From: Schistocephalus solidus
Taxonomy: Eukaryota; Platyhelminthes; Cestoda; Diphyllobothriidea; Diphyllobothriidae
Assembly: GCA_017591395.1 (NCBI GenBank)
Contig: WEDG01005037.1
Span: forward strand, 35,846-99,845
Length of the DNA stretch: 64,000 nt
Direction: 5' to 3'
Shown piece after piece: positions 23,155-34,100 of the stretch (positions within the stretch are counted from its first letter, which is position 1; the number at the start of each line of letters is the position of its first letter). The notes under the pieces are model-generated. The model did no database searches. It had not been told where the DNA came from and saw only the letters and a program-made list of their open reading frames with translations. The translations under genes and the position numbers were made by a program.

Positions 23155-25110
23155 AGGGGGTTGAAAGTAGGCTTACGCATAGTAGGATTGCATGTTTTTA
23201 AATCAATTCCAAAAACAGCGGAATATTAATTTCGTAAAAAACGAATAAATTATACATGGATAAGGTAAATATAAAACGTGAACAAGTTGCAAAAAAAGGA
23301 GGCGACTTTTGGCCAACCCTATGCTGTCATTGAAATATACGTACTCCAGCTGCCTATTCAACAGAGAACCTCCTGTACATGCTGAAACAAGGGTAAATTC
23401 CTATTTTTTGATAAACTGTTTATACGCAAGGGCTTTCCAGTCATTTTATAGGACAACCTTTGGGGACCCAGACATCCTTAACTAATTTATTAATTGGGGC
23501 AGTCAACTATGCATTCAAGTTCTTGGCGTCCCACAGCTAAGCCAACTGACGGGTCCCTTCTTCCTGGGTTTTTTGTTTGCAGGTCGAAAATGCATCAGTT
23601 GTGTAATTCCTTTCGTGGGAGTATACTCAGTCCGTATTGACTTTTGTCTCTCAAGGCACGGCTCATTATCAGTTCTCAAATTATCTAAATTCTTAAAATA
23701 TATACCTCAGCCTCAGATTTGATTAATCTTTGTAGTGTTTATCCACTGCTGAACGCGAGATAGAATATTACCAGGGCCCATTTTGTTGAAGAATCGAAAC
23801 AGCTGTTTGCTTGTTTAATCCCTGCATGCATACCTGACAGGCAGTTGCATTATTCAAACTCCAAACAGAAAACACCATTTAACCGTCTGAAAACTGCAAA
23901 TTATAACGTGACTTAACGGAAGTGCAGTAGGGTTTTATTGTCTGCTGCTAAGTGAGCTCAATGTTCACCTGTCTGCCTACCATATGGAGCGTCGATGCAA
24001 TTATCTAAGTTTTAGAAAGCACATGGTAAAACGAACGAAGCTGAGGAATTTGGTGAATCTGTGCCAATTTTGAGCACGTGTAGACCGCTTAATGCTTCGG
24101 TTTACTGAACAAAGTTCAAAGATCGACGAGTTTCTGCAAGATACATTTTGCGAATCTTGACAGCTCGTTTATAGCTGGAGTACTTTTTAATATGGGAAAT
24201 CGAATGTACTTTAAGCGTTTTTTAAAATCACCGGCCTTCCAGATCACAGTGGTACCTGAACGCTTAGAGAGCTTGTAAAATTATGCAATTGATAGTAAGT
24301 TACTAATATTTCAAAACACGCTGACATCCTACCTCAGAAATATCCCCTTGCAAAGACAATGGGGAAAAATCCTTATCGAAAATTACTGCAATAAATGGAA
24401 GTAAATGAACACGTTCTGGTCAAATGAATTACGCAAAGATCAAACATATAAGACAGCATTGTATTAAAATAAACATTCCGTCTGTAGAAGAGAAGCTACT
24501 CAATCATGGAACCAGATGGCAAAATTATCGAGGCATAAGTTTATTCAACCGACGCTTGAACTCACCTGTATCCTGATTAAGACCACGTCTTGGCTGATTT
24601 TACGGGGCAGCTAGCTATTTCCTTAGCCTGCTTCGTCGTTTTTCGCTGAGCGAGTTGACAAAGTTATTCTCTGTGGCCCGCTGTGATCAATAATTCTTAA
24701 AGTAATAATTAAACGACGGAAAGCGGAGAATTTTCGTAACTTAGAGCATTTTGAAAAAGAATTATGGAATAATCACACAGGGAGACAGCGCATGCTTAAT
24801 GAACTTATATTAATTAGTTTGGCCATTATTACTAACACATGCAACATCGTAAGTGCGTTTCATTTTTCATAATGCCAGTTTTATTGGCAAGATTAACCAT
24901 CTATTTAATAGATGCATTGGTAGATTTTGTAGGTTGTATTCATAATTTTACTAGTGTAGGTAGCAGTGATGGTACTTACATCATTTGGTCCACATCTATT
25001 CGAGCAACAAACGACACAATTTCAACCTGAAAATCCGCACTCTGCCAACCTTTGTTGGTCACAAATCGTGGAGCAGCTGGGAGGTGGAGCCCAGTGCTTC
25101 ATCACAAGTA
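23155..25110. other. Unassigned spacer
   Basis: AT-rich sequence without long open frames or recognised repeats. Confidence 0.45.
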
Positions 25111-25114
25111 AATT

Positions 25115-25365
25115 TACATACAGGTTTTTCTGACGTCAGCAAACTCCGAAACTGAAAAGAAGTAGACGTGATCGCTGGGATAAGAACTTTTTTCGCCTGA
25201 TGTTTCAGATTCTTGCTCTAACCTAGCATTAGGAACATCATCAGGTACTGATGATGATGTCTCTACGGATGAATTCGGGTATGACTGAAACGTCGGACCT
25301 CGCGTCGATTTCTTTTCAGTTATTTCCTGAAACTCGCATTTTTTGCTGGTGTCGGCAAACTCCAA
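25115..25365. repeat. Compact inverted pair of PLE-terminal-like repeats
   Basis: Two divergent copies of the 22.5 kb repeat meet at 25234-25242 around CATCATCAGGTACTGATGATG. The right copy reads, on plus, CTGATGATGATG..ATGACTGAAACGTCGG and continues TTTCTTTTCAGTTATTTCCTG. The left copy reads, on minus, CTGATGATGTTCC..GAATCTGAAACATCAGGCG, then TATCCCAGCGATCACG. Both end near GTC(G/A)GCAAACTCC. Short open frames across the region are by-products of the repeat. The CTGATGA and GAAAC boxes are better kept here than at 22.5 kb. Confidence 0.55.
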
Positions 25366-25369
25366 GACT

Positions 25370-26425
25370 GTTCTTCAGATTCTTTCCATTGCCTTATGCG
25401 GTGAATAACGAGCAATGGATATTTATAACTTGGAAGTTGCTTAGACAATTGATATGAAAACGGCAAGATCGTAGTTTAAAACGTGCAGTTTAACCGAAGA
25501 GAAGCCAACAAAAAATGACCTAGAAAACAAAAAAAATGACAGAAAGCAATAACGATTTCCAAGGGATGCCCAAGTTTATTACCTGGCTTATGTATTTGCA
25601 AATATCAGGTTTTCACTCCGTATGTAGACCTTATACAAATACCGGTGCGTCCAAGCTATTTAGGTGGACTCGAAGTGCCACATTTAGGTCAAGCAAGTAT
25701 TTTCTATGTAGCAGGTGCTTTTTGATCGATTAGTGGAAGATTTCCCTTTTGACAACAAAAGCCCTTTAGGCAAGCAGTCACCTGATCTAACTGCGCTTAC
25801 CCAAATTGCTCGCATCTACAGGTGTCTGTGAATGCGCACATAGGCCCTCCAGGTGGCATGCCCACGCAAGGCACGCTATTAACTTTTATCGAGAAACGTC
25901 ACGAAGGGATAAAAACGAATCCATTGAAGAACCGACATGTAAATACATAAAAAGATTACTTGAGAAAGGTGATCGATGATGCAACCAAGCCTTACTTAAA
26001 ACCCCAATATGCACATATTGTTAGGTTTTGCGGATTATGAACAGGTCACTAAAAGACCTCTTTATAAATTGGATCTCCTCCACACGATATTTTGTGCTTA
26101 GGATCGATTTCAACAGATGCACAACCTCGCAATACAATAGATATCACCGGGCATAAAAAAGGACCCGAAAAAAACATAGGCTAGCAACGTCATATTCCCT
26201 TTTAAGGAACATCAGCATATCCTTTAAATATTATAAAATATATTACATCCAGAAAATTGTGCAAAAAACTATAACACACATTGCATTTTAGCAACAATTA
26301 AAAATGTACCTCCAGTCAATTGTCAAGGATCTATTAAAGTTGACAACTTTGCTAAAGTTAAAACAACCCCTCCGGAAAATACCCTTCAGAAGAGGTGGCA
26401 ATATGTTAACGAAATGTTTGAGAAG
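25370..26425. other. Unassigned spacer
   Basis: No gene or repeat was recognised. Sequence is AT-rich with scattered short frames. Confidence 0.45.
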
Positions 26426-26429
26426 CCGT

Positions 26430-26860
26430 CGGCAGATCAAATTGCAGTTTAACGGAGTTGGCGCTTGAGGGCCAAGCATTCTGAAGGCAGCACGAATTTG
26501 GTTTTTCCTAATTGGCGAAATAATTTGATTCGTCTCAGTACTAAAAGCCAGACTGAAATGGCTCCTTCTCAATGTGGTCTTCATGGCATTCAAATTCAGG
26601 TGAGATGTGAGCGACCAATTTATTTTAAAATCTCATGCATGGTGTGCGGACCAAGTCGTATGTGGAGAGCGTAAATGGTCCGTTTACCTTTGGCAGACAT
26701 TGAGCCTGACTCCGGTCCTCATGACACTGTGTTGGCATCGGAACCAGGCGGACGGATGAGGAGAGAGTGCGATAGATGCATCGCAAGTCTTTTTTACCAT
26801 AAACTTATTCAACAGTTAAATCAGTCTGTGGGGCACGCGGTTTGTGTATTTGTTTGTGAT
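26430..26860 (+). repeat. Repeat W, partial copy 3
   Basis: The block AGCCAGACTGAAATGGCTCCTTCTCAATGTGGTCTTCATGGC (26550-26590) matches the core of W units at 17.56 and 19.95 kb. The tail GAGCCTGACTCCGG..GACACTGTGTTGGC..GGAGAGAGTGCGATAGATGCA..CAAG (26700-26790) matches their ends. It stops near 26830, and no RT fragment follows, unlike units 1 and 2. Confidence 0.6.
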
Positions 26861-26864
26861 ATTT

Positions 26865-27740
26865 GTACTACAGGTTGCTATGGAAGCATTGAAGTGACGT
26901 ACTGGTCACTTTGCAGCAAACGATCGTTCTCGTCTCCACATCACTGTTATGCAGACCAAAACCTCAGGCATGGCCAGTGTCTTATTCTTTCCTCGTTATA
27001 TCTGGAAAGATTGAATTCGACTTTTAAATGAATTCTTCAATCGTATTTTGCCAAAATAATCATTCACCTCCAGAATCCACGAACTTATTTGATATTTTTC
27101 GATAGCCCGTGAATCTGTTCGTTGCAACCGAGTTTCGTAAATGAGGTTGGACAACACCCGCTTTATTGGGTCGGTGCTTTTGACTTATATTAAGTTTTAT
27201 CAAACGCGAGGAAAGTCTTCGATCAGTTACTTCATTTTAGCCGTCCGTCCTCAGAATTTATGTAATTTTAACTGCGACATGTTGCATGATCGAGATAAAA
27301 GTTTGCGTCAGATTGATAAATACCACCGCCTTATAACTTGAAGTTTGAACAGCACGAGGTATTTCTAATAATTATTTCCCCTGGGTGAACAAGCGTCTCA
27401 GAACGTTGTGTTAGACAATTAAGGCGTTTAACTTCGACTCGACCAAATCAACTAGCGTGCTTCGTTCCCTGGACTGCCAGAGTTTGAGGAAGCGTGGCTT
27501 TCTCAAGCATAGAATTAGCCAACACCTGCCTACTAAACGATGCTAGGAAAAATGCATTTTTTGACTGAAATTTAATCCGGTAGAGGAAGGTTCAAATTTA
27601 CGATCACATGTATAGGTGTATCTAGCGTTGAGCATGAACATGAGTGATAGTTGAAACGCCATAGGAACGTATGGATGAAATTCAGAAATCACCTTCTTTG
27701 CCTCTATCTATAAATATATATAATGTGTGCATATATTTAA
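26865..27740. other. Unassigned spacer
   Basis: No supported gene. The 118-codon frame that starts at 26675 lies mostly over repeat W and is not considered coding. Confidence 0.4.
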
Positions 27741-27744
27741 CTCA

Positions 27745-27815
27745 AATAGGTCTTCAAAAAGGATAAATTTTATTCCGTAAATTTTCAACATAAGCTCCTA
27801 TGTTGTCATCAGATA
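27745..27815 (-). repeat. Short PLE-terminal-like segment with hammerhead-like core
   Basis: On minus the sequence reads CTGATGACAACATAGG then AGCTTATGTTGAAAATTT and ACGGAATAAAATTTATCC. The order CTGATGA, hairpin (AACATA/TATGTT), GAAA, then GAATAAA matches the start of the terminal repeats at 22.5 and 25.2 kb. The rest of the repeat is not evident. Confidence 0.35.
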
Positions 27816-27819
27816 TGTC

Positions 27820-28390
27820 ATAAATGTGCAAGACACTGAATTTTTTAAATGTGTGTGGAGATCACTAGTTGTCTGGTGGTTGTCTTAATAAGCCATCACT
27901 TTATGCCAGCATCGCATTTGAAGTAAGTGCCACCTCTTCCATTTGCTCTTGGGAATTTCATAAGAGGCCTATGGCCTCGACGAACTCTCGGCATTTCTTG
28001 ACTGCACAGATGCCGGTAATTTCAGTATGCATGGATACTTGCGACAGGTGCTCTCGTCTCTTTACAATCGTTTGGTGCCCATGAGTGCCTGAAGAGGCGT
28101 GTTTTTCAAGTTATCTTGGTAACAATAGATTTGAATCATCCCCTCTTCTCCTAGCACATAAGAACATCCAACAATGGCATTTGGTTTTTTTCCTCGCATT
28201 TTGTGAATTTTGGCTTTTTATGCATATTGAAGAGTGGATAAGTGCTATCATTTTGATGGCTGATGACGGTGAATACATCAGTTACACACTGTTTGCATAG
28301 TGGTGTCTGATTGACCTAAGTGGAGAACATTACAGGAATCATTAGTTTAATGTCCTAAGTTTGTCAGCAACAGGCAGACTTCTTTTACCG
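27820..28390. other. Unassigned spacer
   Basis: Contains GAA|GTAAGT, a good donor-like site at about 27917-27925, but no exon-like frame leads into it. No repeat or gene is called. Confidence 0.35.
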
Positions 28391-28399
28391 ACGAGTTAA

Positions 28400-28760
28400 G
28401 TACGGCGTCCACAGCATTTACGGGGTCCGGCGTAAGCTGTCTGATAGCTGGCCTGTGTGGACTGCGCTACGGGATGGGCGGTTGATGTCCTATGGCAAAA
28501 ACGTTCCTGTTCTCTGTCGAGGGGCGGCGTGTGGGTGTCAACTGTCATTGCGTTCGTCCGTATTTTCTGCACTTGCCATCGTCCCACGTTTACGTCCATT
28601 CGCACTTCTGTAGTTGCATCATCAGCGCCGACGCCTGCTTGGAGTCTCTGTTACCGGTGGTCTGCATGACATATGTGCGCATGCATTCAACGCCAATAGA
28701 ATGTAATCATTGGCCTCTCAGAGGCCTGCACTCTGATTCTAATAATAAATCAGAATAAAT
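28400..28760 (+). repeat. Dispersed repeat R, copy 1
   Basis: The segment GTGTGGACTGCGCTACGGG..GTCATTGCGTTCGTCCGTATTTTCTGCAC..CGTTTACGTCCATTCGCACTTCTG..GTTGCATCATCAGCGCC has an imperfect match, same order and strand, at 45.20-45.42 kb. GC content is above the surroundings. No protein domain is recognised in either orientation, so the element class is unknown. Confidence 0.4.
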
Positions 28761-28764
28761 ACCG

Positions 28765-29225
28765 GCAAAGACATGGGAAACTTTGATTACCAATTCTGGT
28801 TTTTAACCATCTTCTGTCAGTCATATCAAGCGGTCCAGGGCCTTTTGGTGGAGCACTGGACCTCCCGCTCTCTGTCCAAAACATCCGGGTTCAACTTCCA
28901 AATCATCCTAGCCTTATGTTGCATATGCCTGACTTGCGACTGCCCATTTTAGTGTTCTCGTTTTTTTGTCGATATTTATTGTCCTTTGTTACTGGTCTCT
29001 ACTTTATTACCTGCAAGTTGTCTAGATCGAGCTTCAACACACAAAGGAAGAAGTTTGCTCCGTATTTCAAATGGGGAGGGGGTGAACGGCAATTGAGATA
29101 TACAGAACTGTTGGGTATATGTACCGCTAATCTTGAAGCGTAAATGAGTGCACTGTTTTGGAAAAATGACGAAAAGGATCTGCTTGGCTGATAGCATTGG
29201 AGGAGAATTTAAGATTATAAAAAAC
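28765..29225. other. Unassigned spacer
   Basis: No gene or repeat recognised. T-rich sequence around 28940-28990. Confidence 0.4.
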
Positions 29226-29229
29226 ATCG

Positions 29230-29800
29230 TCTATAGAACGGGTTCCCAGGTCAATTTATTATTAAGAACTTGGCTGAAATGCCACCAAAGACAGACAAGA
29301 AACGACTCTTCATCGGGATCCCTTTTGAAGGGGACGCACCACAAGAAGTTTTTATAAGGCGCCTGTCAATCACCTTTCTAGGAGCTGACGGCCATCTACT
29401 CATCTCGATTACTCCCATTCTATACGGAGATGACAAGGGCAAACTACGAGCCCATATTACTTCTATGGAAATATATGCCTTTATCTGCTCTTGTGGTCGC
29501 ACGGGCCGGTGTTTGTCCAAAAGAATAAGAGAACACCTTCCAGCATGGTTAGGAAATGGCCGAATAAAGACACAAACCACCATATAGATGGCAGAGCGGC
29601 CTTCTAGGTAATTTACAAGGTTCCCTCAAGCTATCCAAAATCACTTGGACAGAGTCTATTGGCTACGGCAGAAGCGGCTGCAATCAATTTAAGCAAGCCG
29701 CTTCTGTGCGCGCAGAACTTCATACAGGCTTCGCAGTGTCATTGCCGCCAAGCTACCAAGCCAACTGCCCGCATATAATGACCTTTCCTGGTGGCCACCA
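29230..29800 (+). pseudogene. Penelope-like element fragment, type 2 (GIY-YIG end)
   Basis: The C-terminal part of a PLE polyprotein. The frame from 29270 reads MPPKTDKKRLFIGIPFEGDAPQEVFIRRLS, then IYAFICSCGRTGRCLSKRIREHLPAWL. In related copies CSCG is followed by A(G/R)YIG, so the YIG half of the GIY-YIG nuclease motif has been deleted in frame. A stop near 29586 is followed, in other frames, by ATAEAAAINLSKPLLCAQ. PLE elements use this nuclease in retrotransposition; this one is a dead 3' fragment. The same family is seen at 36.4-37.1 kb on plus and 49.7-50.1 kb on minus. Confidence 0.75.
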
Positions 29801-29804
29801 TCCT

Positions 29805-30095
29805 CTGACGCTGACACCAAATGAAATTCTGTTTCCTCCACCCCTCCAAACACTATGAACAGCACGACTGTTTTGCTTGTCCGCATATTTTACTTCTTTT
29901 TATAGCAATATATGTGTACAGACCAGAAGAAAATGTATGGAACGGAAACGTATGCTCGCCAAATTGCCCTTTAAGATATAAATCTTTTAACTTCTGCTTT
30001 CTAAGTTCTTCAGGAAAGGGTATTTTTTGTTTTCAGCTGATATATTTAAAAAACCCTTGGGGTAACACTTCCATAAATATGATTGCTTTGGTCGT
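29805..30095. other. Unassigned spacer (possible intron)
   Basis: T-rich sequence leading to the acceptor at 30102-30103. No coding sequence recognised. Confidence 0.35.
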
Positions 30096-30103
30096 TAACT
30101 TAG

Positions 30104-30274
30104 GTCCTCCAAACCCTGCTTCTCCGATACTCCCTGTTGGGAGACTCTGCTACCTCCTTCTATACTGATTTTATGCTGGGTCGTGTCCGGCCGAAGTCTG
30201 CGCCTGATGTTCAATCCGTGCCCATGGCCAACGTCATCTCTCAGTTCATCATACCGAGGGTTCCTGCACACAAA
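30104..30274 (+). CDS. Candidate internal exon, 57 codons, unknown gene
   Basis: Bounded by CGTTAACTTAG before 30104 and CACAAA|GTGAGA after 30274, the segment is exactly 171 bases and phase 0 at both ends. It encodes VLQTLLLRYSLLGDSATSF.. and ends ..VISQFIIPRVPAHK. Composition changes sharply at the borders: codons such as CGG CCG AAG and GCC AAC GTC ATC replace AT-rich sequence. The hydrophobic helix at the start and the Ile/Phe-rich stretch near residues 44-51 suggest a folded, probably helical protein, possibly a large HEAT-like scaffold. I do not recognise the family. The next candidate exon on the same strand is at 30977, but its phase does not match directly, so an intervening exon would be needed. 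Confidence 0.5.
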
Positions 30275-30976
30275 GTGAGAAGCCGAAAAAGAGGTCAGTT
30301 TTTGTTATCCAAGCCATTTTTACGGCATTGTTGGCATTACAAGAGAATGCTGTTAACGCCTCGTCGATCAAAAACCTAATTTTGAGACATGTTTTCTCTG
30401 ATATTTATGCAAACAGCTTACTCCCGGGTTGACAGGTATCAAAACATTCCAAAGGAATTCGCGGTGAATGCATGTATACAAACTTTTGTGGGAACATAGA
30501 AATTTCAATTGGTAAATTTTCGGGGCTAGTTCCCCAGCTCGCCGTCAGACTATAGGCTGTGTAAAAAATAAACTTTTTTACAAGCAAGAGTTTCCATCGA
30601 AAAATATGCTGAAATGTTCAACTGAAGGGCTGCATTTGCGTTCTGCCATTTCAAACTCGCGATTTCGTCGACTTTTTCAGGAGTTTGAAAATCATGTACG
30701 TAACTAGCGGTATGTAGTGTGCGAGTTTCCGGCGTGTTGTGGATCGCCAGTACCATCTGCGCGTATAAAACAAACCCCTGTTTTGCCGTGCTCCGTGCTG
30801 ATTCCCTTTTCGCTGTCTTTGATGGCAATTGGGGGCTCGATACGGTCTTATACTTTGGCTGACTCTTACCAAGTGTGATTGCAAAGCCGTATATGGTGGC
30901 GCAGGCTAGTTTATTTAGCGGTCTAACGGGCAGAAGAAAAGAACTGAGGCTTCATGCACCTGTCTTGACATGTGAG

Positions 30977-31193
30977 CTTCAATTCGGTGCGCAAGCTCAG
31001 CCGCATCACAGCCGAGAAATATTCATCCCTTCTGCTTGGCATGTTCTATCCCCCTGGATTAGACGCCTACCCTTCGAATGACAAACTAATGTTTGTGCAC
31101 TCGTTTTCGCAGTTTGCGGATGCTTTCTTCAACCTTGTTACCTCCTCTGTAACTAGGCTGATGTCGGTAGACGCCGACTACCCTATAATATGA
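30977..31193 (+). CDS. Candidate exon, unknown gene
   Basis: After ACATGTGAG (AG at 30975-30976) an open frame runs to TGA at 31191-31193, reading FNSVRKLSRITAEKYSSLLLG, MFYPPGLDAYPSNDKLMF, VHSFSQFADAFFNLV and TSSVTRLMSVDADYPII. Codon choice is clearly coding-like, and the protein is helical with aromatic residues. The start needs two bases from a previous exon (phase 2). The 3' end may be the stop, or an internal donor at TCG|GTAGAC. No poly(A) signal lies close by. It may belong to the same gene as the 30104 exon, since both are on plus and similar in style; the exact intron chain cannot be resolved. No domain is identified. Confidence 0.45.
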
Positions 31194-31199
31194 GCTGAG

Positions 31200-34100
31200 C
31201 TCTTTGGTTGCTTCAATTGCAAGGGTAGTTTTTCGTTTGACAGGTGACAGTTTCTATTACGAGCTGTGTGGATGATTTGATCGCGGTCTCTGGGACGCTG
31301 AAACGCACAGAGAACTCAGTCTCTAATTGGGTTGGTTCGAATTTTCTATTGGGTTTCTTTGGGACATGCTATTCATCTTAGTCAATACTTATGGGTAGCC
31401 AGTGGCCCTTAACTGGCATATTCCAGTGGGGTTGCACTATTTGCAATACGTTGGTGGGCTAATCAGTTTGTACTGCAGAACTTGGTTGTTGTGATATGTC
31501 AATGTGTTTACTATCTTGGTTGTTTCTCTATAATAACATAGTCAACAGTTTGGCATTGGTTTGGCGGCCGACAGGAATACCTAGGGATGAAAGAATGTCC
31601 CTTATTGAACTGTGGCGTCGGGATAAGCCATTATATTCCAACAAAAGTCCTCATACGACACGGCCTGCGTAATGATATTTCGATGGGGATATTAAAAAAT
31701 AATTTCTGTGGAGATTATTGAGCTAGAAGTTCAGATCAAAACTCTGTATCTGATTTAACAACTACCAAATTACCTCGACTAATTGCGTACTACACATCTA
31801 AAAGTTTACTAAATGCATAGCTTCGTGATATCTGCATCTGAAATCGCTCTGCATCTGCTTTCCTTCTCTTGTGAATTTACCTAATTCAGATGCAATATTT
31901 TGTGACTTATGCTCAAAAATGCCTTAGGAGATGTAAACCTAAGTCTGCTAAATGCAAGAAGTGAGTTAATTATTTGAATTTATCCACTTCAACCTTGCAA
32001 ATGCATAAAGGTTCGCCTGAAAAAGGTCATTCTTTCCACTTTTCAACAGTGATTACGAAGCAAAGCTTCGTTTTATTCTGAGGTCATGCATTAGTTTTAA
32101 TGCCTTTTAGTTGGATTATCACCAAATAGTACCCCGAATCTTTGTCACCCTCTCCGCCTTCTTTCGTCATTTTACGACATATCATTAAAATGGGACTTTT
32201 TAAGGAACTAAATCCTAGGAATTTATCCCAGACTTGGCATAACTCAAAAACTTAGTAGTTGTCTTAAACAAGAAACCAGACTTCCCCTGGGATTACTATT
32301 CACCAACTTAGACCGCGTGTGAGACACAATAGGAGCGCTTCCTTTTTGAAACTCCCTCAATACTTTTAGCTAGTGACTCCACTGAATCACTGAACCTGGG
32401 TTAAAACTCCCAGATTATCCCGGCTGGTGACAAGCAGCAAGCCAGATCTGGTTAATCTAGCCTACCCTGACTTTATCAGTGAAACCTCAAACTAGGCTTT
32501 ATTCGATCGGCCAAAATGCCGCGTAATACAAGCAGCTGTCCAATTCCCTTAGTCTATTCTGAGAGCTGATACTGGGATAAGTAGAACTGGCATGGCACAG
32601 TCCATGTACGTTGAAAAACGCCCGCTTTTATTACTTTTTCCTGGACCGCTATATTTTGAACATTTTTAGTTTGAATGCCCTTGAAGACTGAGCAAAAAAT
32701 GTTTGCGCGACCCTTCTTAACAGCAAGAGATTCTATTACGACTTCCCTAACGAACACTCCGATAGGTAGGCATGTAATACTGCAACTGTAGCAATGGGAA
32801 CAGGGCAGTTTACAGGACGGAGAAGGGCGGTACCGCGTTGGCAATCAAAGACATTCACATGTCCACCGTCATCGGTCGAACGAGCTGATTTTGTAGCACT
32901 GAATTAGTCCTTATTAGCTGCCAACCTTACCTTGACGTTAATCCTAAGCCCAACCCTTTCCATGGTGTTTGTTAGGGTTAGCATTAATTATGGGGTTAGT
33001 AGGGTCGCAAGAGCATTCATGCCGGCATTAAAACATTTAGTTGGAATGCTTTTGACAAGCGTATGCTGTGAATGAAGCAAGTAACCTTTGCTTTTTTAGA
33101 CTCTCCCGTCGAAAACCTTCAGGTATCTGAAAACCGCTGACGGAGGAGGAAGCTAGTTCACGTCCGTGGTTTTTATTAGCAACGTTAGCTGGATAAATCC
33201 GGCAGAACGGCGCACACACCGAAAGTGATGAGATGTTCTAAAGGTTTGTCCGGAAAGGACACCGTGAGAGATTAGCGTTACGTGTGATAGGTCGATGTTA
33301 TGGCGCTGGTTGTATGCGCAGACCAAAGCGGTCGCTATTTAGACGTAGGATTGTTCGAATGTTGGTATCTAAAAATAAATTTCGGTGTAGACTGAGCAGC
33401 ATCAATCTGCAAGGGCAAATCCTGTTATTAAGCCAAAACAATATTTTGCTTCTGCGTGTAAACGGTCTCATGCGATTGTACCCAAACGTTTAACGTGCGT
33501 TTTAGATTAGGAATGATTAGCTATGTGAAATTTTAATATTTACTATCTAGGAGCATAATTACAAGATATTTCAGGTGCAAAAGGATGCCGACGTTTGGCA
33601 GCCTCCTGAAAAGATTTTAGTAGATAAAAAAATAACTACTTAAGTGGTGGGCATTCTTTTCCATAGAGGTTTGATGCCCTTACAAACTCAAATCTATTTT
33701 ACAGAAAAAATAAGCAAAAATAATTTTTTGTACTAATTTGTTAGCAAATAACGCCCTCTCCAAATTTTAACTGGATCAAAGGCTATATATTGGTTTAAAG
33801 AAAGGTTTCTAATTGTGAACTTTTTATGGCTATAATATCCATTTAAATCGTATCGTATCTGTATCTTTATCAGTGACCAGGAAATATACGGTATACTCAA
33901 GATCCATTGTATAAACACTATATGTTATATTGTTTATGAGATCCACGCATGTGTGGTATTCTTTCCAAAGGAAACATCTAGCTTATAGACTGAATACCTG
34001 AACGCTAATGCAATAACAGATCGAGCTCAAAATTGATTCGCGAATCGATAACTTTTTTTAAATCTAAAACATACCCATTATTTGAGTATAAAATTGGAAA

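Noticed and set aside
25114..25457. Open frames on both strands near 25.1-25.4 kb
   Set aside because: They fall in the inverted PLE-terminal repeat and exist because the repeat is palindromic.
26675..27031. 118-codon plus frame
   Set aside because: Its first half is repeat W sequence and the rest has no coding character.
32554..32844. 96-codon minus frame with several Cys
   Set aside because: No Cys spacing typical of a known module and AT-rich flanks continue through it.
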